Notes: generated from the sequence alone by a model not told the origin. A stretch of DNA of 26,003 bases from Prosthecochloris ethylica (GCF_015234275.1 NZ_JADGII010000023.1); one strand, 5' to 3'; counted from the stretch's first letter, positions 1 to 8,603 are shown. Numbers and translations are program-made.

Positions 1-90
1 GTGAAAATCCGTGTAATCTGTGGGCAACCCCACGACCCCACGGGTCAGCGCCGCTGACCCCTACGAAAGACATGGCAAAAGACAAAAACC
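1..90. repeat. Direct repeat copy 1 (about 90 bp)
   Basis: Bases 1-90 recur at 271-361 with a few substitutions. Each copy begins with GTGAAAATCCGTGTAATCTG, contains the 19-nt hairpin and ends in a CTACGAAAGACA...GGCAAAAGAC phrase. The offset between copies is 270 bp. The first half is made of AATCCGTG-type units. Confidence 0.85.
42..60. repeat. Hairpin A, copy 1
   Basis: Perfect inverted repeat with 9-bp arms GGGTCAGCG / CGCTGACCC and one central C, followed by CTACGAAAGAC. Identical copies lie at 312-330, 25728-25746 and 25954-25972. No T tract follows, so it does not look like a terminator. Confidence 0.9.
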
Positions 91-132
91 ATTAGCTCGG
101 CAATCACCAGCATGCACCCTCATACACCGTAG

Positions 133-151
133 GGGCGAGCGGCGCTCGCCC
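133..151. repeat. Hairpin B, copy 1
   Basis: Perfect inverted repeat with 9-bp arms GGGCGAGCG / CGCTCGCCC and one central G, preceded by CGTAG. Read on the opposite strand, hairpin A has the same frame and flanks, with TC/GA instead of CG/CG in the arms, so A and B are compensated variants of one element. A second copy lies at 25798-25816. Confidence 0.9.
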
Positions 152-270
152 GCACCAGACCCCCGTCAACAACCGAACATCCCCGGCACATGCCGCCTCC
201 ATTCCAACAATACCCAAACAACCAATTCGCAGTAATCCGCGCCAATCCGCGGACAATCAATAACCAATCC

Positions 271-361
271 GTGAAAATCCGTGTAATCTGTGGGCAACCC
301 TACGCCCCCACGGGTCAGCGCCGCTGACCCCTACGAAAGACAAGGCAAAAGACGAAAAACC
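271..361. repeat. Direct repeat copy 2 (about 90 bp)
   Basis: Second copy of the element at 1-90. It is preceded by extra AATCCGCG/AATCCGTG units (about 235-270), which suggests that the unit grew by short tandem duplication. Confidence 0.85.
312..330. repeat. Hairpin A, copy 2
   Basis: Identical to the hairpin at 42-60, within the second copy of the 90-bp direct repeat. Confidence 0.9.
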
Positions 362-394
362 CCTCCCTGAAACCATTCACCATTCACCATTTAC

Positions 395-492
395 TGCGCC
401 GCCAGGCGCATCCTGTCTCTCGCCTCTCGTCTCTTGTCTCTTGTCTCTTGTCTCTTTTCTCTTTTCTCTTTTCTCTCCGCGCCACAGGCGCG
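395..492. repeat. GC hairpins flanking a TCTCTTG/TCTCTTT tandem array
   Basis: Hairpin TGCGCC-gcca-GGCGCA (395-410) is followed by a pyrimidine-only array of 7-mer units (TCTCTCG, TCTCTTG, TCTCTTT; about 413-477) and then by hairpin CGCGCC-aca-GGCGCG (478-492). The same arrangement with fewer units occurs at 25853-25913. It sits 33 bp beyond the permease stop codon. The strand that the permease transcript would read is purine-rich after the hairpin, so this is not a standard intrinsic terminator. Confidence 0.8.
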
Positions 493-525
493 TCTCCAGG
501 TCGCGAAGCGCCAAACAACTCCCCC

Positions 526-2898
526 CTACTCCCTCGTCTTGAGCACAGCTATGAGATCAAGGCGATTGATGCGATAGCGTACCAGCAGGCTCGACAACAA
601 CGCGACCAGCAGGGTTACCGAAACGGAAAAGACAACATTGACGCCGCTGAAAATAACCGGCATACGGTAGAGTTCGGAACTCAGGCCCAGGGCGAGGAGT
701 ACCGAGAGCACCATCCCGATCAGGACGCCGACAGGCAGAGCGGCAATGGTCAGCACGGCTTGTTCACCCAGGAGAATGAAGGATATTTCCCGGCGGGTAA
801 AGCCGAGAACGCGGAGACTGGCCAACTCCCTGGAGCGTTCTGACAGCGATATCCGGGCACCGTTGTACACTACGGCGAATGCCAGCACTCCGGCAAACGA
901 TGTCAGTATGAGCGTCGAGGTAATCATGCTCTGAGCGATCAGTTCTTCGAAACTTTTCTGCATTGCCTGCAGCATGGACGTGCCGCTTACGGCAGGCATG
1001 CGTTTGAGCTCGCTGAAAAGAGAGGATGCTTTGCTCTCATCGACTTTCAGATAGGCTGCACTGACCGCTCCATGATCTCCCGCAAGACGGTGGAGCTCCT
1101 CGAGGCGCATATACGCCGAAAGACCGAGGATCTCATCGATGGTCCCGCTCACAGGAACCCGGACGGTCCGCCGTCTTCCCTGCAGAAATTCTACAGTCAG
1201 CGTATCCCCCGCACCAACCGCAAGAAGGTCGGCAAGCGTTGAAGTCAGCACCAGTCCTTTCTCCGGAAGCCTGTACAACCGGTCATATGCATCGACAAGC
1301 CTCTTGAGCCCGTCACTACGCTCAAGGCCGGTAATGCCCTGGCGACGTGAACGGTGAGCGGATACCAGCCTGGCCGGTTCCTCACGGTAGAACTCACCGA
1401 TAAGCACCCCGTCCAGTGCTGCCACATCGTACCGGACCGAAGCAGGACGGGCTTCATTGAACAACACGGTGAGATCTTCACGGTGTTTCGAGCTGAACTC
1501 AACCTGCATGATATGATTGACCGCATCATAACTGTAGCGGCCGGCAAGAAGAATGGCGACCGCAAAAGCGATCATCAGAACAGACAGGGCGGATTTCCAC
1601 GGACGCCGTTCCATATTGCGCACGATAATACGCAGCGGCACAGAAAAAGCCTTCTGAAACCCGGCCCGCTCGAGAATGCCCGGCCGGTACACTGTCGGTG
1701 CTTCAGGACGCATCGCCTCAGCCGGGGGCAGTGAAACCGCAGACCTGACAGCCCCCTGCGCTCCCAGCAGCGCAGCCGACAGGCTCAACAGTGAAGAGAA
1801 CGCAACATCACGGAACCGGAAAACATAGATGAGATCGGGAAAATTGTAAAAATCTTCGTACACCGCTGTCAGGCCGGTCCCCAGCCACACCCCGAGAGAG
1901 GTTCCGGCCGCCGTGCCGACAAGTACGGGAAACAGTGCGAATGCAAGAAAATGGAAACCGATTTCTGCATTCCTGTAGCCCAGCGCCTTCATGACCGCAA
2001 TCTGGTCACGCTGGGTCGCAACCAGTCTCCGAAGCACGATATTGAGCAAAAACACCCCGACAGCAAGAAAAATAGCAGGAAGAACGGTGATCTGTATCCC
2101 GACCTGACGGATTTCATCGGAAAGAAAACGGTCTGACAGCTGTTCGTCACGCCCATACGCCCCCAGTGAACCGTAGCGTCCGAACAGCCTGTCAAGCCTC
2201 ATGATCACCTCTTTTTCAGACGCGCCGTGCGCAAGCGTCAGCGACAGGTCATTGAACGCCCCGCTCATATCCAGTGCAGACTCGAGCGCACTGCGGCTCA
2301 TCCAGAAGACGCCGAAACGTCGGTTGTCAGGGAAAAACGCACCGGGCTGAACTTCATAGACATATTTGGGAGACAGGCCGGTCCCGACAATACGCAACAC
2401 CTTCCAGCGACCATTGATGACCGCACCGACCCGATCACCGGGACGAAGATCGTTGGCCAGCATGAACGTTTCACTGGCAATAACCTCGTCCGGATGACCG
2501 GGCTGAACATACCGGCCTTCACGAAGAAAAACATCGTTGAGCACAGGCTGACGACGGTCAGGAATGGAGATCAGACGGGCTGAAGCCGGCTCGTCGAGAC
2601 CGGGGACATCGAGCGTCACATCAGCGAGAAGACGTGCTCGGACCGAGGCGACTCCATCGATGGCGCGCACATGCTCCAGCATGGTCAAAGGCGCCCGTTT
2701 GCACTGCAGAAACACATCAGCAAAACGGTACTCGCTGTAGTACGACGCTCTGGTCATTCTGAGCGAATGCCCCACACTGCTCATGGCGACAAACACGGAA
2801 ATACCGCAGGCCACGACAGCGGCAACCGCCAGCATCTGCCCCCTGAGATGCCACAGTTCGCGCAGGAGTTTGCGGGTAAGCGGCTTCATAACCATCAT
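526..2898 (-). CDS. ABC transporter permease, FtsX/MacB-like, 790 aa
   Basis: Inner-membrane permease of an FtsX-superfamily ABC transporter, the type that moves lipids, lipoproteins or peptides, or acts mechanically across the envelope. It shows a transmembrane helix near residues 20-40, a large extracytoplasmic domain, a three-helix block at about 270-390 with the family's hydrophilic linker (RRLVATQRDQIAVMKALGY), then a second half with a helix near 435-455, another soluble domain and three helices at about 660-785 (RSRELASLRVLGFTRREI). This duplicated-core layout is that of the larger DUF214/FtsX permeases. The start follows the ATPase stop by 3 nt, so the two are surely co-translated; two further in-frame ATGs follow within 9 bp. 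No HlyD-type adaptor gene adjoins. Substrate unknown. Confidence 0.88.
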   Translation of the reverse strand: MMVMKPLTRKLLRELWHLRGQMLAVAAVVACGISVFVAMSSVGHSLRMTRASYYSEYRFADVFLQCKRAPLTMLEHVRAIDGVASVRARLLADVTLDVPGLDEPASARLISIPDRRQPVLNDVFLREGRYVQPGHPDEVIASETFMLANDLRPGDRVGAVINGRWKVLRIVGTGLSPKYVYEVQPGAFFPDNRRFGVFWMSRSALESALDMSGAFNDLSLTLAHGASEKEVIMRLDRLFGRYGSLGAYGRDEQLSDRFLSDEIRQVGIQITVLPAIFLAVGVFLLNIVLRRLVATQRDQIAVMKALGYRNAEIGFHFLAFALFPVLVGTAAGTSLGVWLGTGLTAVYEDFYNFPDLIYVFRFRDVAFSSLLSLSAALLGAQGAVRSAVSLPPAEAMRPEAPTVYRPGILERAGFQKAFSVPLRIIVRNMERRPWKSALSVLMIAFAVAILLAGRYSYDAVNHIMQVEFSSKHREDLTVLFNEARPASVRYDVAALDGVLIGEFYREEPARLVSAHRSRRQGITGLERSDGLKRLVDAYDRLYRLPEKGLVLTSTLADLLAVGAGDTLTVEFLQGRRRTVRVPVSGTIDEILGLSAYMRLEELHRLAGDHGAVSAAYLKVDESKASSLFSELKRMPAVSGTSMLQAMQKSFEELIAQSMITSTLILTSFAGVLAFAVVYNGARISLSERSRELASLRVLGFTRREISFILLGEQAVLTIAALPVGVLIGMVLSVLLALGLSSELYRMPVIFSGVNVVFSVSVTLLVALLSSLLVRYRINRLDLIAVLKTRE

Positions 2899-2901
2899 CT
2901 T

Positions 2902-3645
2902 CTACCAGGAGAGTTGTGCGGGTGAAAGCTTCCCGACTGTCCGCTCGACATCCGCCACGCTGCCACTTCTGAGCCGGATCACACGGTCGGACATTCTGCT
3001 GATCGACACGTTATGCGTAATCACCAGTGTCGTTGTCCCAAGCCCTTCGTTCACATCTTTGAGGACCTCGAGAACAACCTTGCCGGTCTCGTAATCGAGA
3101 GCCCCTGTCGGCTCATCACACAGAAGCAGCTCCGGCTTCTTGGCGACCGCTCTCGCGATGGCCACACGCTGCTGTTCACCACCGGACAGCTGTGCAGGAA
3201 AGTGGTTCAGCCGGTCTCCGAGGCCGACCAGGTCGAGAGCTTCTTCAGGACGCATCGGATTCGACGCTATCTCGGTCACCAGCTGGACATTCTCCAGTGC
3301 CGTCAGGCTCGAGATCAGGTTATAAAACTGAAATACGAAGCCGATCGACTCTCGACGAAATGCCGTCAGCCCCTCTTCTCCTGCCGCCGTAATCTCCCGG
3401 TCACGAAAAAAAACCCTTCCCGACGAAGGTGAATCGAGTCCGCCGATAATATTCAGAAGCGTAGACTTTCCGCTCCCTGACGTACCGAGCAGCACCACAA
3501 GCTCACCGCGGTAAAATTCGGCCGAAACGTGTCGAAGTGCCGTCACCGTCATTTCTCCCATGGCGTACTCCTTACTGATATCGTCAACCCTCAACAAGGG
3601 CGTATCAGCACCAGGTTCCGGCTCGTCATGTGTCAGAATATGCAT
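2902..3645 (-). CDS. ABC transporter ATP-binding protein (LolD/MacB-type), 247 aa
   Basis: Cytoplasmic ATPase that powers the adjacent FtsX-type permease. Walker A GTSGSGKST is at residues 54-62, the Q-loop is near FQFYNL, the signature LSGGEQQRVAIARA starts at 153, Walker B LLLCDEP ends about 179, and the switch histidine is H211 (ITHN). These features and the length match the LolD/FtsE/MacB ATPase group. The ATG lies in an AT-rich leader without a clear Shine-Dalgarno sequence. It is the first gene of a two-gene operon and is transcribed divergently from the sensor kinase gene, with a 121-bp region between the two starts. Confidence 0.92.
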   Translation of the reverse strand: MHILTHDEPEPGADTPLLRVDDISKEYAMGEMTVTALRHVSAEFYRGELVVLLGTSGSGKSTLLNIIGGLDSPSSGRVFFRDREITAAGEEGLTAFRRESIGFVFQFYNLISSLTALENVQLVTEIASNPMRPEEALDLVGLGDRLNHFPAQLSGGEQQRVAIARAVAKKPELLLCDEPTGALDYETGKVVLEVLKDVNEGLGTTTLVITHNVSISRMSDRVIRLRSGSVADVERTVGKLSPAQLSW

Positions 3646-3766
3646 ATCTTAAAATAAAAAACCTCCGCACCATTCGGATGCCTGCAACCATGAAAACCAG
3701 GGCCAACCGTTCGGTTTTCCCTACCAGGACCAGACCGCAGACCATCTGACAGGTGCCGTAAAAACA

Positions 3767-6700
3767 ATGACCATGGCATCCCCTGCACCACAACCTCCAT
3801 CGAACCTGTCGATCGTACTCAGGACCATGCCGCTGTTCCTTCCCCTGATGGGGATAGTCCTGCTGATCACCCTGTACATCTATTCTGGCGACAAGGCACT
3901 GCACCTGTCGGAAATCAGGTCAGCCGCCATGCAGACGATGTCAGACAAGCAGCAATGCCTGTCAGGGCAGACAGAAAGCATTATACGTGACCTCCGTTTC
4001 CTGGCAGAACTCCCCGCTGTCGCGCCGCTCCTGGGCTCGCCATGCCAGGAAACGCAGGATCACCTGACGGAGGCCCTCGTCAGTTTCAGCAATGCAAAAG
4101 CCATGTACGACCAGATCCGGTATCTCGACACGTCAGGCATGGAGGTCCTGCGCATCAACCACGAACCGGGAAACCGCGCGAAACCCGTTCCGCCGCAACA
4201 GTTGCAGGACAAGAGCGAACACTACTACTTTTCATCAACCATACAGCTTGATTCGTCGGAAATCTATGTGTCACCGTTCGACCTCAATATTGAAAACGGC
4301 AGCATCGAGCACCCCTTGAAACCGATGTTGCGTTTCGCCAGGAAAATCACGGAAAACGATACCGTGCTGGGCATTGCCGTGCTGAATTTTCTTGGCAAAC
4401 CGCTCCTCGACAGATTTACCGGCCATGGCATCCCGCAACACCACCACATGATGCTGCTCAACAAGGACGGCTACTACCTCACCGGCGCACCCGGGGGAAA
4501 CAACTGGGGCTTCATGTTTCCGGGCACGGAACGTGACATCACCTTCAGCATGCATCATCCGGAAGAGTGGAAAACCATCCGGACACAGAACGAAGGTCAA
4601 TTCCTGAGCTCCAGGGGTCTCTTCACGTTTAAACGGCTCTACGCTTTCGAACAGCTCGACGGAGCAGTTACGGACGATTATTACTGGATCATGACCAGCA
4701 TGATCCCTGCACAGGAACTGAAAGGAATGCTGCCCTCACGTACCGGCTATCTCCTGCTGGTGTCGTTCATGGGATGCCTGATTTTTGTCGGCACCCTGGC
4801 GTTCACATCGCGAAGGGTACAGAAACGTCATGCCCACATCGAGCTCGAACACCTGGCCGGAAAGCTTCAGGAAGCCAATACACAGCTTCATGAAAACCAG
4901 CGCAAACTCCAGGCCCTCCTGTCCAACCTGCCAGGCATGGCATACCGGTGCCTGAATACCCCCGAATGGCCCTTGGAATTTGTCAGCAGCGGCTGCGTGC
5001 AGCTCACCGGTTATGAGCCGCGGGAACTGCTCAAAGATACAGGAGCCCTGAACTACAGTGAACTTATCGTCAGGGAGGACCGCGACTGGGTATGGCAGCA
5101 GGTTCAGGAGGAACTGGCCAATCACAGGCAGTTCAGTATCAGGTACCGCATCACGAACAAAACAGGCGATCTCCTGCACGTGCATGAACAGGGCTGCGGA
5201 GTGTACGATGAAGCCGGGCAGTTAGTCGCGCTGGAAGGCTTCATCATGGACATTACTGACCAGGTTCTCTCCCAGCAGGCCATCAGGGAAAGCGAAGTAC
5301 GTTTCCGGTCTCTGTTCGAAGGTGCCCCGGATGCCATTTTTCTCGCAGAAGCGAAATCGGGAATCATCATCGGGGCCAACCGCAAAGCCTCGAAACTGAC
5401 CGGCAGACCCCTCGGTGAAATGCTCGGAGAGCACGTCACCAGTCTGCATCCTCCGGATACAGAAGAAGACACCAGCAACAAATTTCTTGCGCAGCGAACG
5501 GAGGCAGAGCGTTTTGAAACAAGCGTTCCAACCGAATTCCAGATCATCCATCGTGATGGACGCAGGATTCCTGTAGAGGTCATTACCCAGTATATGAAGC
5601 TCGATGACAAGGTTCTCATGTACGGGATTTTCCGGGATATCACGAAAAGAAAGGAGGCCGAAGCGGAGATCATGGCGAAAACCCGTCTTCTGGAAACCGT
5701 CACGAGCACGGTCCCTGCTTACATGTACATGAAAAACCGTGATCTCACCTACAGGTTCGCCAACACCTATGCGCTCCGCCATTTCCACATGACGCCGGAG
5801 CAGGTGAACGGCATATCTGACGAAGAACTCTTTCCTGCGGAAATGGCCCGCAGATTCCAGACAGAAGACCGCAACATCATCAGCAGGGCACAACCGGTCA
5901 TCAACAAGGAAGAGGAACTTCAGCTGCCCGACGGCACCATCATCCCGGTACTGACCAACAAAGTCCCTCTCATCAACGCCAGGGGTGAAATCGATGGTAT
6001 CGTGTGCGTTTCAATCGACCGGTCCGAACAGAAAAAAGCAGAAAAGCGAAACATGGAGCTGCAGAACCAGCTGCAGAACAGCCAGAAACTCGAAACACTC
6101 GGCACGCTGGCCGGAGGCATTGCACATGAATTCAACAACATCCTGACACCGGTTATCGGATTCACCGAAATTGCCCTTGATTCAGTTCCTGACGACAGCA
6201 CAACCCGCAAAGATCTCGAAACCGTCCTGTCAGGGGCGAAACGCGCAAAAAAACTGGTTTCCCAGATGCTGACGTTCAGCAGAAAGGAACCACCGCAACT
6301 CATCAGGCAGAAGCTGCAGCCGGTGATCAGGAACTCCGTCCACTTCCTCAAGCCCTCGATTCCCCGAACGGTCCGCCTGGAAATGCAGATCGCCGAATTC
6401 AACGATACGGTCACCTGCGATGCCAACCAGATCCAGCAGGTCATCCTGAACCTGTGCACGAATGCCTGGCAGGCAATGGAAAAGCAGCCTGAGGGAATCC
6501 TGAGTATAACACTTGAAAAAATACAGGCAGACGAAATAGCCCCTTCATCAGCACAAACACCTGAACCAGGCCGCGCGTATGCTCGAATGAGTATCGACGA
6601 TACAGGCACCGGAATGGCAAAGGAGGAACTCTACAGGATATTCGACCCGTTTTATACCACGAAAGAGGTCGGGAAGGGTACCGGGCTCGGCCTCCCGGTC

Positions 6701-6799
6701 GTCTATGGTATTATTCAGGCCCATAAGGGGTGGATAGATGTACAAAGCGTAAAAGACCGAGGAACGACTGTTTACGTCTATCTCCCGCTCGACACATAA
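3767..6799 (+). CDS. Membrane sensor histidine kinase with three PAS domains, 1010 aa
   Basis: Two-component sensor kinase. Helices at about 22-40 and 328-348 bracket an extracytoplasmic domain of about 285 residues that resembles a double-PDC/Cache sensor (QIRYLDTSGMEVLRIN near 110-125). Then come a short coiled segment (about 350-380), PAS 1 (about 380-500), PAS 2 (about 510-630), PAS 3 (about 640-760), a HisKA domain with phospho-accepting H787 in GGIAHEFNN, and a HATPase domain with N-box N899, DTGTGM and GKGTGLGLP motifs. It ends without a receiver domain; the receiver is encoded by the next gene, 17 nt downstream. An in-frame ATG two codons inside is an alternative start. The signal sensed is unknown: the Cache-like domain suggests a small molecule, and the PAS domains show no visible cofactor motif. 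Confidence 0.92.
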   Translation: MTMASPAPQPPSNLSIVLRTMPLFLPLMGIVLLITLYIYSGDKALHLSEIRSAAMQTMSDKQQCLSGQTESIIRDLRFLAELPAVAPLLGSPCQETQDHLTEALVSFSNAKAMYDQIRYLDTSGMEVLRINHEPGNRAKPVPPQQLQDKSEHYYFSSTIQLDSSEIYVSPFDLNIENGSIEHPLKPMLRFARKITENDTVLGIAVLNFLGKPLLDRFTGHGIPQHHHMMLLNKDGYYLTGAPGGNNWGFMFPGTERDITFSMHHPEEWKTIRTQNEGQFLSSRGLFTFKRLYAFEQLDGAVTDDYYWIMTSMIPAQELKGMLPSRTGYLLLVSFMGCLIFVGTLAFTSRRVQKRHAHIELEHLAGKLQEANTQLHENQRKLQALLSNLPGMAYRCLNTPEWPLEFVSSGCVQLTGYEPRELLKDTGALNYSELIVREDRDWVWQQVQEELANHRQFSIRYRITNKTGDLLHVHEQGCGVYDEAGQLVALEGFIMDITDQVLSQQAIRESEVRFRSLFEGAPDAIFLAEAKSGIIIGANRKASKLTGRPLGEMLGEHVTSLHPPDTEEDTSNKFLAQRTEAERFETSVPTEFQIIHRDGRRIPVEVITQYMKLDDKVLMYGIFRDITKRKEAEAEIMAKTRLLETVTSTVPAYMYMKNRDLTYRFANTYALRHFHMTPEQVNGISDEELFPAEMARRFQTEDRNIISRAQPVINKEEELQLPDGTIIPVLTNKVPLINARGEIDGIVCVSIDRSEQKKAEKRNMELQNQLQNSQKLETLGTLAGGIAHEFNNILTPVIGFTEIALDSVPDDSTTRKDLETVLSGAKRAKKLVSQMLTFSRKEPPQLIRQKLQPVIRNSVHFLKPSIPRTVRLEMQIAEFNDTVTCDANQIQQVILNLCTNAWQAMEKQPEGILSITLEKIQADEIAPSSAQTPEPGRAYARMSIDDTGTGMAKEELYRIFDPFYTTKEVGKGTGLGLPVVYGIIQAHKGWIDVQSVKDRGTTVYVYLPLDT

Positions 6800-6816
6800 C
6801 CAGGAACCCTTTGATC

Positions 6817-7179
6817 ATGAAAAAAATTCTCATCATCGATGACGAACCCGACATTCTCCTGCTCCTGCAACGTGTTCTGGAAAGCGCCGGATACAGTGTC
6901 CGGACAGCCGAAAACGGCAGGCAGGCAGAAGAAATCCTGCAGAAAAATCACTTTCATGTGGTTATCACCGACATCATCATGCCGGAAGTCGAAGGCATGG
7001 AACTGATTTTCTACCTGAAGAAACATGCCCCACAAACCAGGATTATCGGCATTTCCGGAGGAGGAAAACTCTCCCCTGACAGTTATCTTACCATTGCCTT
7101 GAGCGCAGGTGCCGATACCGTTCTGCAGAAACCTTTCGACAATGCAGAACTGCTGGAAAAAGTCAAACAACTCCTGTGA
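6817..7179 (+). CDS. Single-domain response regulator (CheY-like), 120 aa
   Basis: Stand-alone receiver domain. The acidic pair D8/D9, phospho-acceptor D52 (VVITDIIMP), S80 in the switch position and K105 (LQKPF) are all present. There is no DNA-binding or other output domain, so it must act through protein contacts or as part of a phosphorelay. An upstream in-frame ATG (6730) lies inside the kinase gene; the start at 6817 is preferred because it gives the canonical MKKILIIDDEPD beginning and has AGGAA about 10 nt upstream. It lies 17 nt after the kinase, which is its likely phosphodonor, and the photolyase gene follows immediately. Confidence 0.93.
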   Translation: MKKILIIDDEPDILLLLQRVLESAGYSVRTAENGRQAEEILQKNHFHVVITDIIMPEVEGMELIFYLKKHAPQTRIIGISGGGKLSPDSYLTIALSAGADTVLQKPFDNAELLEKVKQLL

Positions 7180-7184
7180 GCCCC

Positions 7185-8597
7185 ATGGACGAAACATGCA
7201 CCATCTGCTGGTTCCGCAATGACCTGCGCCTGCAAGACAACCCGGCACTGACAGCCGCCGCTGCCGAAGGCAGGGTCCTGCCGCTCTATATCCACCAGCA
7301 TGAACAGCTCGCACGCGCAACAGGAGCGGCAGGACGGTGGTGGCTTCATCACGCACTGTCGAACCTGAACGACGCTCTTGGGCGCAACCTGCTGATCTCC
7401 AGCGGTGACCCGGAGGCCATTATCCTCCGTCTGGCACGGCTCACGGGAGCCAGGTCTGTAGTCTGTAATCGCGTCTACGATCCTGAAGGCGTCGAGCAGG
7501 ACAAGCGGATCTTCGAAAAACTTTCGAACAACGGTATCAGCGTCCGTACGTTCAACGCATCCCTGCTTCAGGAACCGTGGCTGGTCCTCAAACCGGACGG
7601 CACACCCTATCGCATCTTCACCCCGTTCTACCGAAACGGTTACGCCGGGCGCAAGCAATCATACACCCCTCTTCCTGTGCCACCCCGCCTGCAAACTTTC
7701 AGTCCTGAACATGAAAGCCTGCCACTTGAACGCCTGGGACTTCTGCCGGACCACCCCTGGCACAGAAAGTTCACGCCAATCTGGCAGCCGGGAGAAGAGG
7801 GGGCTCACAAGCGACTGAAAGAGTTCGTGCAACATGGGCTTCAGGGCTACAGCAAAGGTCGTGATTTTCCGGCCGAGCCACACGTTTCCCGCCTCTCTCC
7901 TTCGCTTCGTTTCGGAGAGATCTCACCCCGCCAGATCTGGCATGCCTTGAAAAATCTGCCTGAAAGTGAAGATCGGGAACGCTTTCTGACCGAAATCGGC
8001 TGGCGGGAATTCGCCTACTCTCTGCTCTTTTACAACCCGTCGATGCCCGAACGCCCCCTGCAGCACAAATACAGCGCATTTGCCTGGAATGACGATATGC
8101 ATGCCCTCAAACTCTGGCAGCAGGGACGCACAGGATATCCGCTGGTCGATGCCGGAATGAGAGAGTTGTGGCAGACCGGCTACATGCATAACCGCCTCCG
8201 GATGATTACGGGCTCGTTTCTCGTGAAAAACCTCAGAATTCACTGGAAACACGGAAGAGACTGGTTTCATGACTGCCTGCTCGACGCAGATGCAGCCAAC
8301 AACAATGCCGGCTGGCAGTGGGTGGCAGGCTGCGGCACGGATGCAGCGCCATACTTCAGGATTTTCAACCCCGTGACCCAGGCAAAGCGTTTCGATCCTG
8401 CAGGAACCTACACACGCCGCTACATCCCCGAACTTTCACGCCTTCCCGACCGCTACCTTTTCGAGCCATGGAAAGCTCCTCCCGACATCCTTCGTGATGC
8501 CGGCATCACTCCGGGAGTGACCTATCCCGAACCGATCGTCGATCTGCAGGCTTCACGCCAGGCAGCTCTGCAAGCCCTCAAGCAGCTCGAAGACTGA
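7185..8597 (+). CDS. phrB: Deoxyribodipyrimidine photolyase, class I, 470 aa
   Basis: Light-driven repair of cyclobutane pyrimidine dimers by reduced FAD. The N-terminal antenna domain begins CWFRNDLRLQDNPAL. The FAD-binding C-terminal domain shows RLSPSLRFGEISPRQ, GWREFAYSLLFYNP, GRTGYPLVDAGMRELWQTG, MHNRLRMITGSFLVKNL and NNNAGWQWVAGCGTDAAPY. These are class I CPD photolyase motifs, and the length of 470 is typical. A GTG at 7176 that overlaps the regulator's stop (GTGA) is the alternative start and would add three residues; the ATG at 7185 gives the usual short N terminus. Either way it is coupled to the two-component genes. The antenna chromophore cannot be read by eye, and a cryptochrome-like role is possible but less likely. 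Confidence 0.93.
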   Translation: MDETCTICWFRNDLRLQDNPALTAAAAEGRVLPLYIHQHEQLARATGAAGRWWLHHALSNLNDALGRNLLISSGDPEAIILRLARLTGARSVVCNRVYDPEGVEQDKRIFEKLSNNGISVRTFNASLLQEPWLVLKPDGTPYRIFTPFYRNGYAGRKQSYTPLPVPPRLQTFSPEHESLPLERLGLLPDHPWHRKFTPIWQPGEEGAHKRLKEFVQHGLQGYSKGRDFPAEPHVSRLSPSLRFGEISPRQIWHALKNLPESEDRERFLTEIGWREFAYSLLFYNPSMPERPLQHKYSAFAWNDDMHALKLWQQGRTGYPLVDAGMRELWQTGYMHNRLRMITGSFLVKNLRIHWKHGRDWFHDCLLDADAANNNAGWQWVAGCGTDAAPYFRIFNPVTQAKRFDPAGTYTRRYIPELSRLPDRYLFEPWKAPPDILRDAGITPGVTYPEPIVDLQASRQAALQALKQLED

Positions 8598-8603
8598 GAT
8601 CGC

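Larger units (their letters stand above)
1..492. repeat. Gene-free mosaic of short intergenic repeats (left)
   Basis: No credible gene lies before the ABC permease stop at 526. The stretch is built from repeated phrases: a direct repeat of about 90 bp (1-90 and 271-361, few mismatches), degenerate AATCCGYG units (about 233-298), two perfect hairpins GGGTCAGCG-C-CGCTGACCC (42-60, 312-330), one related hairpin GGGCGAGCG-G-CGCTCGCCC (133-151), an ATTCACC-type phrase (about 373-391) and a pyrimidine 7-mer array flanked by short GC hairpins (395-492). The same phrases recur at 25721-26003 in another order. A short open frame at 20-235 runs through the hairpins and looks non-coding. I see no transposase that would mobilise these elements. 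Confidence 0.85.

Noticed and set aside
20..235. Short plus-strand ORF in the left repeats
   Set aside because: It runs through hairpins A and B, has low-complexity Arg/Pro composition and no ribosome binding site.
395..492. CRISPR array
   Set aside because: The units are 7-mers without unique spacers, and there are no cas genes.
3705..3716. Small inverted repeat AACCG-tt-CGGTT between the ABC and kinase genes
   Set aside because: Five-bp arms with a 2-nt centre occur by chance; there is no second copy and no clear promoter next to it.
5122..5893. Long minus-strand ORFs opposite the sensor kinase
   Set aside because: They are shadows of the PAS domains; the plus-strand protein is continuous and motif-complete.
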